A DNA stretch of 64,000 nucleotides from Lingula anatina (GCF_001039355.2 NW_019775470.1:70058-134057), one strand, 5' to 3'. Numbered from the stretch's first letter, positions 36,386-49,108 are shown. Notes: generated by a model from the letters alone, not told the origin. A program made the numbers and translations.

Positions 36386-36895
36386 ATGGGTCGCAGAGAT
36401 GACGACGGTGGCGGGAGGCGAAGGTCAAGGTCGTCAGGAAGTAGGTCAGGTCGCGCAGGCCGAGACCAAAAATGTGCCAAACAAAAAGAGAAGCGTCACG
36501 CCAAGAAAGGCGAATGGCGACACGTGAAAAGCCAACACCTCAAACGACGCTTCGACATGCACGGTCACCACTCACACCATTCCCATAAATCCAGCAACAC
36601 CGTCGGAGGACTTGTTAAATTGACTGCCCCCAATCCATCGATGTACACCCACCAAAACAGCACAATCTCCACGTCCAGTTCTGACATTGAGACTCAAGAA
36701 ACTCCCACGAGGCGAAAAACTCACCGTGGGATAAGTCACATTTCTGAGGTGTCCCTTATGTCGGACAGCTCTGAAAAGCAGAACAAAAGTGGTCGTAAAT
36801 GTTGCCGGATATCAGTGAATTGTATTTGTAAATTTCTGGGTGGTGTTGGCGCACTGGCCGTGGTCGGGGTACTTCTGCTGTTGTTTTTATTGTAG
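36386..36895 (+). CDS. Tail-anchored small basic protein 3 (cluster member TA3)
   Basis: Unrecognised family. The product has 169 residues in a single coding exon. I chose the start at 36386 (ccaATGg, MGRRDDD) over the upstream in-frame ATG at 36347, because relatives begin MGRDDD and MGGDD and an acceptor-like cgtattcag lies between the two. Residues 1-40 are Arg/Ser/Gly-rich, the family motif WRHVKSQHLKRRF occupies 44-56, and a His-rich stretch follows (HGHHSHHSHK, about 59-68). The middle is Ser/Thr-rich. The C-terminus has KCCRISVNCICKFLGG and one hydrophobic segment ending exactly at the last residue, which is typical of a tail anchor. It is the most typical member of the cluster, and closest to TA4. 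An AATAAA at 37189-37194 could end its transcript. Confidence 0.78.
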   Translation: MGRRDDDGGGRRRSRSSGSRSGRAGRDQKCAKQKEKRHAKKGEWRHVKSQHLKRRFDMHGHHSHHSHKSSNTVGGLVKLTAPNPSMYTHQNSTISTSSSDIETQETPTRRKTHRGISHISEVSLMSDSSEKQNKSGRKCCRISVNCICKFLGGVGALAVVGVLLLLFLL

Positions 36896-37188
36896 CGGCG
36901 CAAATTGACGGTGATCTTCAATTAATTGTATGGATCTGATCTTAAAACTCGATTTTAAAAAATGAAAGGACAGAAAGGTTTACTCTACATTAACCACGCA
37001 CACCGATACAAAATGCGACGGGATTTATGCTGCATGTACGTGTACAGTAACGAAAATGTGAAAACAAAAAATGTAAACTTCATATTAGCGGATAGAGTGG
37101 ATGGTGCTGTGTTCAATGTTGACCAGAATGAGGACCCTCTTGTGGAAAACAGGCATCATTGATATAAGAATGCAATTTGAAACAAAAC

Positions 37189-37194
37189 AATAAA
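37189..37194 (+). promoter_or_regulatory. Polyadenylation signal AATAAA, probably of TA3
   Basis: First canonical hexamer downstream of the TA3 stop codon, about 290 bases away. Confidence 0.45.
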
Positions 37195-38016
37195 CAAGAT
37201 GGAATAGAAAAACACGGTTATCCATACATGTACCACCAGCAACATATACCTTTTTCATGGAGGTTTATATTAACTCCACATCTGCAAACATTTTTCATTA
37301 ACCCTCGGATTAGATTTGCGGTGAGGATAATGATGTCAACGTGAGTAATTTCCCTTTAAATGAGAGGAAATAGGAATATATTTTTAATAGATAATGTAAC
37401 CCATGCTTAAAAAAAACAAAAAGTAAAAACAAATAAATAAAAAGCTTTATTTTTTAGTAATGAACATTGCGTTTCTTTCCACACTTCAGCCGGAGAGCTA
37501 TCTCAATGTTGGTCGAGTGACCTTTGGATTTCACCGTTTGTTTATCCACGAGATCCCATTTGTTTTTCTATGTCATTGCCTTGATGGGCTTTGTCGGCAC
37601 CAACGAGTGCACCATGTGGGGAAGGTATTTTGTGGCTGGAGGAGTTTACTCAGTCGGACGCATACATCCAATAAAAAGAGGAGATATGGGAACGCACTGC
37701 GTTGAAGTAGTCGGCGTGGAGCGCGGTGCAAAGATGCCGGGTATTTGCTGTCCATTGGTTTTTGCCATAATAGGATGGACTGTGAATGTTAATTATCATT
37801 CAGGGTCGTTGATATTTTAATGAATAATATATGTTTTAGACGAGAATGTATTTGAATGGTTCAACTATCAATACCACTTTTTGAAAACATCTCAGAATGT
37901 TTTTTTTTTATGCACAGACACAGATTTGTCTGTACATATAGCTGTCACCTGCGTCTGTCATCTGCGTCTGTCATCGACGTCGTTGTCGCCGTCGTCGCCG
38001 TGCACTATTTGACCGT

Positions 38017-38420
38017 TTGTCTTGAAACTTACAGCACTGTTGAATATTCATAAAATACAGGTCAAATTCGAAAATCAGCTTTATCGGATCATTTTTCCTA
38101 AAGTTATGCGATTTTCTCATCTTTTCAAGCATATTTTATCCACGGTTATTATAAAAATAAAATGAAAATTGTTTCATCTTTTGTCTTCAAAGTTACAGAA
38201 CTGATGAATATTCATAAAATGCAAGTTAAGTTCGAAAATCATCTTGACCATTTTTTTCTTTTTTAGCATATTCTATCCTTCGTAATAGAAATAACATAAA
38301 AACCGGGGGAAAAACCTCTTGCAGGACTGACTAATAGTACTAATGTGCAGATCAAATTCGAAAATTATCTTGATCGGTTTTGTTTTGATGAAGTTATGCT
38401 TTTTTTATTAAATGTTGTAT
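38017..38420 (+). repeat. Three diverged tandem copies of a roughly 150-bp unit
   Basis: Copies begin near 38017, 38179 and 38320. Shared landmarks in order are a ttacag.actg.tgaatattcataaaat block (copies 1 and 2), aattcgaaaatcatctt-like text (all three), an agttatg.ttt block (copies 1 and 3) and agcatattctatcc-like text (copies 1 and 2). There is no reading frame. It looks like an old satellite fragment. Confidence 0.65.
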
Positions 38421-40504
38421 GCAGTTGGTTCCTCCTGAGATTCAGTGCTTAGACACGTTATCAGTCTCATTATTGAACTTATTACACACCCAAGTGTTCT
38501 TTTGAAATTTTCTGCATCTTAACAATTTTGTTAGTTGATTATATGAAATTATGGTAAAACTATTATGGTGTATTGTGCAATAAAAAGTCATAAATGGATA
38601 TAAATTCATATCAGTGCAGTTAGTCAGATTTAACCCTTCACTTTCTTCAGAATCTTAGAATGGAGCAAATTAGAAATTCAAAATCGTTCTATTGATATTT
38701 TTTGTGCTATTGATATTTTCATCTCAACATTTTTTTAGTTGATTAAATAAAAAGGATAGTTATATATTTATTATTTTTTTGTATTATGTAAAAAAGTGGA
38801 CCTTTCCTATTATATGTCTGTATATTTGACAGCTTTGCTGCCTTTTTTTTTTTTTTACTCTTTTAAAATACGTCAGGAGGTAGGGTGTACATTTCTAGAA
38901 AACAACTTTCTATTTATTTATTTATCATAAGCAACATAGTTTCAATATATGATCTGCCAACAAAAATATTAATTAAACCAAAAATGATATTGACATAGGG
39001 AATGTTGAACACACAACTCCTTTTTACTGATTACGTAATTTTATTAAAAGTATTTATGTTTTTAAGACGATTTTATTCTGTAATTTTGATCGCCTTTTTA
39101 TTGCGTATATCAAGCAATTTTTTCCAAAGTAGCCTTTCCTTTCGTCAAGTTTTAGAGATACACTAAGAAACCACAGTCTTCAGGTGTTCATGACCACACT
39201 TTGAATGCTTTAATCATTAAAACATCTCATACGGACTGCTGATTTTTGCGAAAACAAACATCCGCCAGTATAAACAATCGCCCCATTTTACTCACATTTT
39301 AGATACGATTTAAACAAAGTAAGAAGTCCGTTAATGTCGCACATGTTGGTTGGCTGGCTAAATATGTACATACGCAGTTGGTAACAATCCCTTGAAAATG
39401 TCAACGGCATTAAAGATAATTTATCCTGTTGAAAACTTTGTTGTTGCATGTTTGGTTCCTAGAAACGCAATTATGAATGAAGTGGGGGTTGCTATAGACC
39501 TTGTGATATTTCCTGTGGTTATTTTGTTTTGCCAATTTGCATGATCTGCATAGTTGGGTCCTGGGATTAGAAATCTATTTTACGGACAGACGCCTTCGCT
39601 CATAGGTAGACTTCACAGTTCTTTACATAAAGTTGTGGCATTGGCATTAGAAAAACAATACTTAAGTCCTGGAAAAATAAAACCAATAACAGTGACTGTA
39701 AAAATAATGCTACATGTACATTCTCAACTTTGAAAACAATGTTACCCGAGCTCAGTACCAAAGCGCTTATTTACTTTTGCATTTATCTTTCATTATTACT
39801 ATTAGTTTGCAGCTAATGGTGGAAGAAATCGAATAGAATCGGTTTTAGTGAAAAAGCGTAAATCAAACACCAGGATTTTTTTCACAAACCACAATATACT
39901 GTACTCGTAACTTCACACATTGGCGCGGAGTATGGACTTCTGTCTTGTTAGAAAGTAATATACAAGGTTTAGTTCATTACACGTATAGTTCAACACGGTA
40001 TGTTGGTGGTAGTTCGACTATTACATTGATATACGGCAATAGTTGAGTGTCAGAATAAATCCAATTTACTGTGTTTTACGCCCCAAAAACGGGGGTTTAA
40101 AATGAGAAATGCACAAAGATTTTCTACTTTTTGGTTGGAAGAGACGTGGAACAATGCTGTTTTATCTTTGACGTACAGCTAAATAATATCATAGACATTC
40201 AGCGGTAAAGTTGGAACGTTTGCATAAGGTAGGACTCTATTTTATAGTGTTTCTTTGTCTTCATCGTTGTGTTTTAGCATTAATGTTCAACGACTGCTCT
40301 CACGCCGGCGTTGCTTCTCTGCCAAATAGAATCCAGCTGAATAATGTACTCAGAACTTGGCTGTAGTAAATATATTTTGATTCTAGCCTTGTATATAAAT
40401 TTTCTTGTCGGAATGCAAAATAATAAAACGCTGACAAATACAAAAGTAAAATATTTGGTTGCACTCAAAGAAATAGCTTTTTATATTTCTATGGTTGCAT
40501 CAGA

Positions 40505-41008
40505 ATGGGCAGGGACGACGACAGACGCCATCGGCGACGCGGCGGCCATTGCGCTAGAAAACAAAAAGATGACGAAAAAAGAGCCGCTAAAAAGGGCCAA
40601 TGGGGACGCGTCTCTAATCCTCATCTTAAGCGCAGATACGGCGACAGTCCCCACGATGGCTCAGCTGTGCTGATTGGTGGACTGCAAGGATCTCCATCGC
40701 GTGCCAAGACGAAAGCAACAGTGGCATCTGTGATTCCAAAGACTAAGTTTTCAAATGACGCAAATGTGTATGGTTCGTCTACAGTACGAGTTGACAACGT
40801 ACCGTCAACTGGGTCGTCAACAAAATGTCAAAGAGGTGACACTCACGTCGAGGAATTGATGTCGGACCTGCCATTATGGTTGGACGATGATAACCCAAAT
40901 GTTTTCCAAACGAAGTGTAAAGTCAGATGGAACACAGTGTGTAAATGTTTAGGTGGCTTTGGGTCGTTCGCAGTCGTGGCGACTCTTCTTCTTATATTTT
41001 TACTTTAA
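40505..41008 (+). CDS. Tail-anchored small basic protein 4 (cluster member TA4)
   Basis: Unrecognised family. The product has 167 residues. The ATG at 40505 lies two bases after a splice-acceptor-like ttgcatcag, so the coding region is probably the last exon after a 5' UTR intron. Residues 1-31 are Asp/Arg/Lys-rich (MGRDDDRRHRRRG start). The motif WGRVSNPHLKRRY sits at 33-45; its end, PHLKRRY, is nearly identical to PHFKRRY of TA5. The middle is Ser/Thr-rich with an acidic stretch (about 120-135). The end carries KCKVRWNTVCKCLGG and one hydrophobic segment running to the final residue. Predicted to be tail-anchored with a cytosolic N-terminus. It is closest to TA3, which lies on the same strand about 3.6 kb upstream, so a tandem duplication is likely. 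Confidence 0.77.
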   Translation: MGRDDDRRHRRRGGHCARKQKDDEKRAAKKGQWGRVSNPHLKRRYGDSPHDGSAVLIGGLQGSPSRAKTKATVASVIPKTKFSNDANVYGSSTVRVDNVPSTGSSTKCQRGDTHVEELMSDLPLWLDDDNPNVFQTKCKVRWNTVCKCLGGFGSFAVVATLLLIFLL

Positions 41009-42518
41009 TGCTAAATATGCTGTGATTTTACTCGACATTTGATAATACACCCAAATGCGTCCTCCTTAACCCGGTGAAAAGGGAGTATGACGGCGACTTT
41101 GATTAAGATTTAACCATTTGTAAAATGTTGCTTCTTCTTCATAAGAACATTCTACAACATTGTTCGTCACTAGCTGAAAAGGCTTTTCTTCTTTTAACAC
41201 ATTACCCAAAAAAGGGTATTACTTACACATGGTATTTTTCTTATAGTGAATAATGGTAAACATACATTATGAAAATACTCGACAATATTTTGTCAAAGAA
41301 ACATAATGCGGTTGGTTTATATTGGAAAACTGTAGTGTACATTTCTGAGCGGAAAGTATACCTAACGATTAAGTTTATGTGAGGTGGCAGTGTTACTGAA
41401 ACATAATGAACATTATTTATACTTTAAATGACAAGATTTATTTTTACCAGAACTTTCTCTATTTATCTGTTTATATTCTATGTATTCCACCTCATTTCAT
41501 TTTATTCTATTTTATTTCATTTCATAATATTTCATTTATCAAAGTTTGGAACGTTTCTGGGGGCTTACCTGTATATAAATGTCACCATTCTATACAGAAC
41601 AAAAGACTCCGAAAGTACATGTATTTTTACTAAGTCATATTTCTCCATAGTGCGTACGCGCGTGTGTGTTAGCATGTGCGCATTACGTGTATTCTGGTAA
41701 TTGCGTTTCATAATTCACGTAACACCTTGCCGTTCCCCTAGGCACGAACACCTCCGCGCATTTTTGTGCCCTGATCAGTTAAATCAACGTGCAGCTATAT
41801 CACAGGGAGAAAGTTAGGGGGAAATGAAAAACCATCCCTTATTGATCCTGCGTTCACACCGAGACGTCTGGCACTATCAACGGGACGCCCTTATAATTCG
41901 GTCGATTGCCCGTTTTATCTATGGGATGAAATCAAGCCAGCATCAACCCCGACTGTAACAGCGTAGTTAGAATGGTTTTATCTCTGCAAGAGGCTTAATA
42001 TGATTACAGCATATTACTATGAAGGGGAATAAATACAGATCGGTCGTACGATAGTTTCGAAAACATAGTAATGGAGATGGAGTACGCTCAGCTGTTACCA
42101 ATATCAAGTGTCGACAAGGTGCCGAGCTCGATGCAACTCCCTATTCGTAATCTGCGTGTAGCAATACCCTGTTTCGATTTACCCTGTCAAATTGTGTAAT
42201 GTACCGATCGTATTGAATTAGCGTGTTTAGTAGTACGTTGCTTTAACTTTGATTTCTTGCGATCGGCTCAGGCATTGCCCTTTTGAAATTGCCGTCGCCC
42301 CTATGTTTCAAGGCATTTCGAATTATCGCCGCATGTTCATCCAAATTGCATTCCGTCTAATATGGTAAATGTTAAGGTTATGCCATTCACGTCTTACCTG
42401 GAAGATTTAGCTCAGATGACCTGATCGGCTGATGGTACTGCGAACTTGAATGGCTGATGATATTTTTTCTCTTTTGAGAAAAAAAATTCCATATACTTTT
42501 CTTATATATTATGGGTTA

Positions 42519-42521
<3 letters not shown>

Positions 42522-42560
<39 letters not shown>
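42522..42560. repeat. CT microsatellite
   Basis: Nearly perfect run of about 19 ct units. Confidence 0.92.
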
Positions 42561-42562
<2 letters not shown>

Positions 42563-44559
42563 AATATACAAAACAGCCAATATTCTTTTTCAGTTTAATT
42601 CACGGTTTGGAAAAAGGCAAGCACAAAGTGCATATCCAAAAATGCAAAAAAAATGTAAATCCCCACTTTAACGACAAGGCTTTAGTCGGTCATATACTCA
42701 AATCCCCGAAAATGGGTGCTAATCAATCGTTCGTAAAAGACACGGTTTTGTTAAGATACATTACCCAAACGTAAATAGTGCTCAGTATTCAAAAACGGCA
42801 TCGGTTAGTTAATCATCTTGCTTTCAGCTGTCTGAAACCCTTCCCCACCCTGTGTATCAGAGGAAACAAGAAACTTCTCACTCCTCCAATTTCGAGTGTC
42901 AATAAATGCTTGTTGATAGTAAAGATGCGAGTTTCCAATAATTCAGGGTGAATTCATCTGGCGATTTGGAGAAAAGAGTTCTGTTTAAAATCAAAGTGTT
43001 GCACCACTCTTATATCAAAGACGGCCACATGGGTATGGTTTCTATATTTACAGGTGCGTTTCCACGTGTTATTATCTGAGATTAATCGATCGTAAATTCA
43101 CGGCCTAAATGTTACATTTAGGTTATACTGGTACATGTATTAGCTCAGAATAATTCAAACGTGTTAATGCTGCAATGCCAAAACTAAAAACGATACGAAA
43201 AATATTAGCAAAGAAATCAATGGATGGAGACATTAACCATTTTTGTGTAAAATCGGTGCAACTTCCGTACGCCCAATTTTCTTTACGCCATAAAGTAGCC
43301 ATCTATAACTTTGATAACAATGTCCTCATTTTGCAAAGAAAAAAAATGTACCTGCTCTTTCACATGGTGCAGTCACATGTGTTTTTGATAAGAAATGGAT
43401 GCAGACTCGGTTGAGAGAGTATCGATAGGGAACTGTACGAATGTAACGCCATTTGTGATTACTGTAATTATCTGACCGCTACGTGCACCATGTGGTTTTC
43501 AACGGTTCACTTTATAAGTCGTGAAAACAAGTCGAGGATTTATAAAAAAAAATACTGCTGCACCTGCCCATACATCAGGAACGTAGGGATTCTGAGGTTA
43601 ATAATAGATACGAAGTCGAAGGAAAATGTGCTGATTATAACAGAAAATTGAAAGATGTGATCTACCTGTAAGTACAGATGTTGAGTTGGAGAAAAAAAGT
43701 AAGGGATATGCTAATGAAACCGCCTATCGAGTCGCCGGTCAAAACCTGAATTTGATACACTGCCTTTTCCATTGATTAGCGTGACTTTTAGACAACGAAA
43801 CGGTCTTAATGGAAAATGGCGATTGCACACACACATTTATGTCATAAAAGCAAGCTTCTATAAAAAAGGTACAAATCCAGATTGGGCATTTTTCCACTGA
43901 AAGACGTGGGGATGATTATGATTTTGCAGACCAGCTTATTAACACGAAAGGAGATATAAATTCTATAACATAATATGACCGGCTGACAAACCCTACACTC
44001 CTGTAGAACAAATTACGAATATGTGTTCAACTTTGATATAATATGATACATATATGCACTGGTATTTCAGCATAGAAAAATTACTGTATTTACATATTAA
44101 CCTGACCTCTACTATATGGCGTATTGGCAGTAAATTTTAGATCTTAAATAGGCACTATATTTCCTGAATTCGTAAAGGGACGGGGTAACTATGTTATTTT
44201 TGTTGAACTGCTAACCGGGCAAACCCGAGCTCGAGCTCAGTTATTGTGAAATATGCTTTATAAGAACATTCGTCTCAGTATCTCTGTAGATTACTTCTCC
44301 ACCAACTCAATCAAAACAGATAACATCGTTTCCTCGGAATGTGCGTCTGGTCCGGCCATTGAACTTATTGCCACCGGGGCAGGTCTTCTTTGACCTTAGT
44401 ACTTAGAAGTGTCGGAAGATTAGAACTTCCTGTCTATTCATCTTTTGAGAATATAAGTAAAGTGCTGAATGTTCATCAAGTACCACCGTGAAAATTTGCT
44501 AGACATGTACCCCAGGAAGTTAATAAACAAATTTTACTTATTTGAAATAAATTAATAAA

Positions 44560-44645
44560 TAAATAAACAAAAATAAATAACAAGATAACTGACTAATAAA
44601 TAAATAAATAAATAAATCAGTACATCAATAAAATAAATAAATTAA
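44560..44645. repeat. AATA-rich low-complexity run
   Basis: Imperfect aata/aaat tetranucleotides with short interruptions. Confidence 0.85.
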
Positions 44646-45233
44646 GGATAAAGGGAGTCAGAATAACTTTGACTCAAATTAAAGAGTTGATAATTGACTT
44701 ATATACGGTGGGCATTTGATTAAAGTCAATCACTCTCATTTCTTGTTAGAATTCAAGCTCAATCAGTGAACTTTGGTGTGAAATAGATGCAATGAATAAA
44801 AAAAGCGTGAATTAACAGGCCAAACCCTTAACTGAGCTTCACCTCAAGAACACGTTCATTAACCTCCCGTTTGGAGTAAGCGTAAACAACAAATTTGTTT
44901 TTCCACTTTATGATCCTTGAAAAACATGGGGCATATTTGCAAAAAAGAAAAAAAAAACATTTGCACAAAATAATGCTGTATTTTAATTCAGAACTCCAAA
45001 ATCCACAAAAAGGTTCATTGTCTGCATAAAATTTTAAGGTTTAATTTCGCTTTAGGAATTGTAAAAGTTGCTCTCTTGGAGGTAGTTAGCACTGGGGTGT
45101 ATAGATTCGTATATCGTCTGCCATGGACACAGTGCAGTGTACTTCAAATATGGATGATCTCACATAAAACCAGCTTAATGTTTCCAAGTAAAAAACAAAT
45201 GTCCACTCGGTGCTCAATGTTATCAGTGACGTT

Positions 45234-45443
45234 CTAGATGCCAAAGTGTATCCCTGGACTCGCAAACTTTAGTCCATGCCCTTTACTCCCGCCCTCGTGG
45301 AGGTAGCGTCGTTTGAAGTGTGGGTCGGGGTGTCGTCTGCCATGATGGTGCTTAGTGTTCCGAATGTGTTCCTCTTCGTATTCCTTCTTATGTCTCCATT
45401 CTTCGTCTCTGTGTCGCTTGCTCTCTATGTCGTCACCACCCAT
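45234..45443 (-). CDS. Anchor-less member of the tail-anchored family (TA5), short or broken
   Basis: A 69-residue frame that starts MGGDDIESK and ends at a stop codon at 45234-45236. It resembles the N-terminal halves of TA3 and TA4: an Asp-containing start, a charged Arg/Glu/His-rich stretch, and PHFKRRY at 41-47, nearly identical to PHLKRRY of TA4. The Ser/Thr middle, the cysteine-rich stretch and the C-terminal anchor are all absent, and I saw no continuation below the stop on this strand. It may be a truncated duplicate, a gene whose last exon lies elsewhere, or a soluble paralogue. A weak acceptor (ctgtttaag) lies two bases before the ATG. Family membership is moderately supported; function as a gene is uncertain. 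Confidence 0.5.
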   Translation of the reverse strand: MGGDDIESKRHRDEEWRHKKEYEEEHIRNTKHHHGRRHPDPHFKRRYLHEGGSKGHGLKFASPGIHFGI

Positions 45444-48400
45444 ATCTTAAACAGAATTTCACGGCATCTGTGAGATTTTATTTTACAAGCTTGACGAACT
45501 GTTTTCTATCAAATTGTGAACACTTTATGCTCGAAAACAGTAAACACTTTACATTCTTCAAAACAGAAACGAATTGTTAAGGTAAGATAAATTCTAAATC
45601 CGTTACAAATTCCTACAGCGCAAAGTCATGGAAAACCTTTCAATAAATGTACATTATGCAAATATATGGATAAAAGTTAGTAAAGGAACGCAAATAAATG
45701 ATTAAAAAGCAGAAACTGGGTAAATAAAATAATAAACAAATACATGGACAAAAAATATATATTAACAAGAATAACAAATATTTAGGGTAAAAATTAAAAG
45801 GAGTAAAATATTATTGTTGTATTGAGTCTCCGTATTGGCAGTCGTTATACACGCCTGCTGTCCACACATTGAAAGGCCGAAAACTATAGTTTGTACAAAT
45901 GTGAGCTTGTATACATTATGCACTCTATTCTGGCAAGCTTTGGAAACTTATGGCAGACAAACACAAAACAACCCATTGCATGCTTTGTCAGTTTTAATTG
46001 ATTCGACCGAAGCCAAAACCACCTATTTGAGAGATGTAATAAAAGATGCAAGATGCCCAGACCCGTGACGAAATTTGACCATTATAGTGACCTTTTTATA
46101 GGATCGATAAAATGACCAAATTATTTAAAGATAAAATGTAGCAACCTGCCACTTGTTGGTCAATAAACAATCCAAAATACACCAGAGTTTGCACCAATAC
46201 TATCGAAACAATATAAAATGTAAAATACCACGCTATGACCTAAATTACCTATCACATATCTCACCTTCCGTCTCTTAAAACGCTTTCCTGAAATCCCGCT
46301 ACACCCTGTGTCGTGTCGAAACACACGGGAAATCAGGAGAGAGTCTCCAAGCCTGTTGTCATAGTGCAGGTCTCAAAGCACTGTGCAGAGAAGTATAGCC
46401 GTTACGATTTCTTTTCTCTTTTTTTTTCCACACCATCTGCTCAACAGAATAACTTTTGGATGATAAACGACATCTACAGTACTGTCAATAATTGCAGAAT
46501 TCGTGAAATCGCGGTTTGATACAGTATGCTCCACATACATGATGGGCGCAGATTGAGGTGATACTTTTGATCAGCACTGTATCCTCCCATATGTTGCAGG
46601 GCAAGGCATTTTGTTGGAAACCTAGAGTGCAACATGTGTTAGGGTAATTGCGGTATAATTGATTCCAATTGCAATAATTTCACGAAAGCGATGTTTCAGT
46701 TACATGCAGTTATCTCCCCAGAACACTGCCAAGGGATTCTTACAGTATGAATTGTCATTAATCTGAATGTATGTGTTGAGGCGCAGGGCAGCTTTTCTAG
46801 AACAGGTATCAGTGCGTTAACTCCAAGCAATGCCTTTTGGTTCCATTTTACATAATTAGAGGTGTCATGACCGGAATTTTATCTCCAAATAGAAGCTAAA
46901 GGGAAATAAGGAAATTGAACAGGTTCCGCCTTCTTACTAATCATTGCTCGATCTTTCCCCGCATTTGATTTTATTTTATTCAATTTGTCATAAAATAATT
47001 TATCTCTAATTGACTGCTCATTCACTTAGACCACCCTGTCACCCTGTGCATTTCGGTAGGAGGCATCGACATTAAGTCTTTAATCTGCGGGATTTTATCT
47101 TTTTTTTATTTCTGAATTGGGAAAGGTCAGTAGATTTGCATGGATTGTAGACCTAAAATACAGGTATGTCTTTGGGGTATTTTCAAACGAGGATCGGTAA
47201 CCTTTCTAAAACGGTACTGGGTCATACCGACCTGATACCCGTCATAATGTATTAAAATGTCGACGAGGTTATATAATCTTGGTGTTTAGAACACAAAATA
47301 GTCTGTCAGCGGAGATCCATAAGGGAGAGGCAGGCAAGGGGGGGATCTGACCAAATAGCACACCAGAGGGGGTGATAGGTTGTCATACCTGTCACAACCT
47401 CATTCCCTGTTGAAGTCTGACTGCAAGCTAATGAAATATTGGATGGTAAGATCAGACAAAAATAAGTAGCTATAGCCCAAAGGATCCTCACAAGTCTATA
47501 ACTGAGTGTGTTTTCGTAAAGGCAGACAAATAATTACGAAACAGTTAAAACGTACCGGTACAATTATAATCAAAATATTATTTTTTATTAATTATTTGAA
47601 TAGATAATTCAATAGTGAAATCTCAACAATGTTTGATCTTGTAATAAAACTGAACAAATGTCAATTAACACCATTTCCTGAATAACTAAAATACTCATTA
47701 TGTGAAAAGAATTAAATAAACAGGTGCTCTAATATAAAATGTACATACAGTATACGCATCTATCTCATTAAAATATCAATTAAAGGTACATGTACATATA
47801 CCGTAATAGAGTATAAAACAGTACCTAAAGACATAAACCACCGGTTAGTAAAATCAGAATATTATTTTATGTACATGAATACTATTTCATCAAAAGGTCG
47901 ACAGTGTCCAAAGATGACGTGTATCTGAAAACCCCAAATAAGTACGTTTTGGTCCCTTGAGATTTTAGGCACGCTGTAGAGTTTCCCCGTACTCCTTTAG
48001 TTTTGAATTACCTAAAAGTAGACGTGTATTCCAAGAGTACGATCCTATTGACTAATCATCATACAGTTTATATCTGCTTATTTGTTTCGCCAGGTTGAAG
48101 CCATTCCTTGTTCGAGCTTGAAGTGCTTCCTTGTTAGAATCTACACGATATTAGCTTGCAGGACTTCCTGGTACGAATCTTCAGGATGGCAAATAATAAA
48201 CACCTATTTTCACATCAAGTCTGTTTGGAAGAAAGTAAACCTTCCATGGAACCTATATGACTTCAAAAATAGGCGCATCCGTTTGTTATTTTATCAAATA
48301 CGTGCAGGTAACGTGCTGATTGTATATTGTAAAGTACATTAGCGCCTTGTAATGTTTGCCTTTTATACATCATCTTCTTAGATAATACATTGATACAAAT

Positions 48401-49087
48401 AGTGTAAATTGTTAAAGGCATCTAGGAATGTCTCTTTAACTAATTTGATTAATATATAACATGTATAAAAGTTTTGGCATCACAATTCTGATGAATCAGA
48501 ACACAATGCACGGCGATTTGATTTATATATTGCTCAACGTATTCTGTTCTTTGTGAAAACTTTAAAAAATCCATCATATAAATACACTGGTGCGTTCTTT
48601 AAAAATCACATATATCATAGAGCCCTCCCCTTAACTTTCGCAAAAGTATCGTCGGAATAAATGTGTTAGTTGTGCACGAAATACGATAAACAGTGTCTGT
48701 TAACATTACGTTAATCACAATATTGCATAACTATGTACATATAGTACATATAAATGGAAGCTGTATCAAAGTCCGTGTACATTGCACAATGATTGTGTTA
48801 ATCACAGCAGCTAGGGTGGACGTGGCTGTGTTCACGTGTAGCTCTCAGGGTGGAGACGAAGTTGTAGCTAAAAGAAAATGAGATCCGCACTTAAGGCGCT
48901 GTAAAACTCAACGATTATGTGTAATGTACTGATGAACTAACTGGAACGGAGTGAGTGTTTCATTTTGCTTAATGCGCAACTGAACAAAATTTTAACATGC
49001 TTACAATTAATATCACTCGAGATCGGTCTTCTTTTTACCATATAGGTGATTGCTTTGCTGCATAATTTAATACATATTGCACATTTT

Positions 49088-49108
49088 TATCTATCTATCT
49101 ATCTATCT
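49088..49108. repeat. CTAT tetranucleotide microsatellite
   Basis: About five units of ctat/atct. Confidence 0.85.

Larger units (their letters stand above)
36896..40504. other. Intergenic region between TA3 and TA4
   Basis: No supported coding sequence. It contains the TA3 polyadenylation signal (37189-37194) and the diverged tandem triplet at 38017-38420. Confidence 0.5.
41009..45233. other. Intergenic region between TA4 and TA5
   Basis: No supported coding sequence. It holds a CT microsatellite (42522-42560) and an AATA-rich run (44560-44645). Below 45234 I looked on the minus strand for a continuation of TA5 encoding a membrane segment and found none. Confidence 0.5.

Noticed and set aside
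37524-37820. 98-codon + strand frame between TA3 and TA4
   Set aside because: No domain, no splice context and codon use like the surrounding non-coding DNA. Several overlapping frames of similar length exist there.
36386-45443. N-myristoylation of TA3, TA4 and TA5 (Gly at position 2)
   Set aside because: The following residues are Arg/Asp-rich and lack the usual small residue at position 6, and TA1 and TA2 begin MR.
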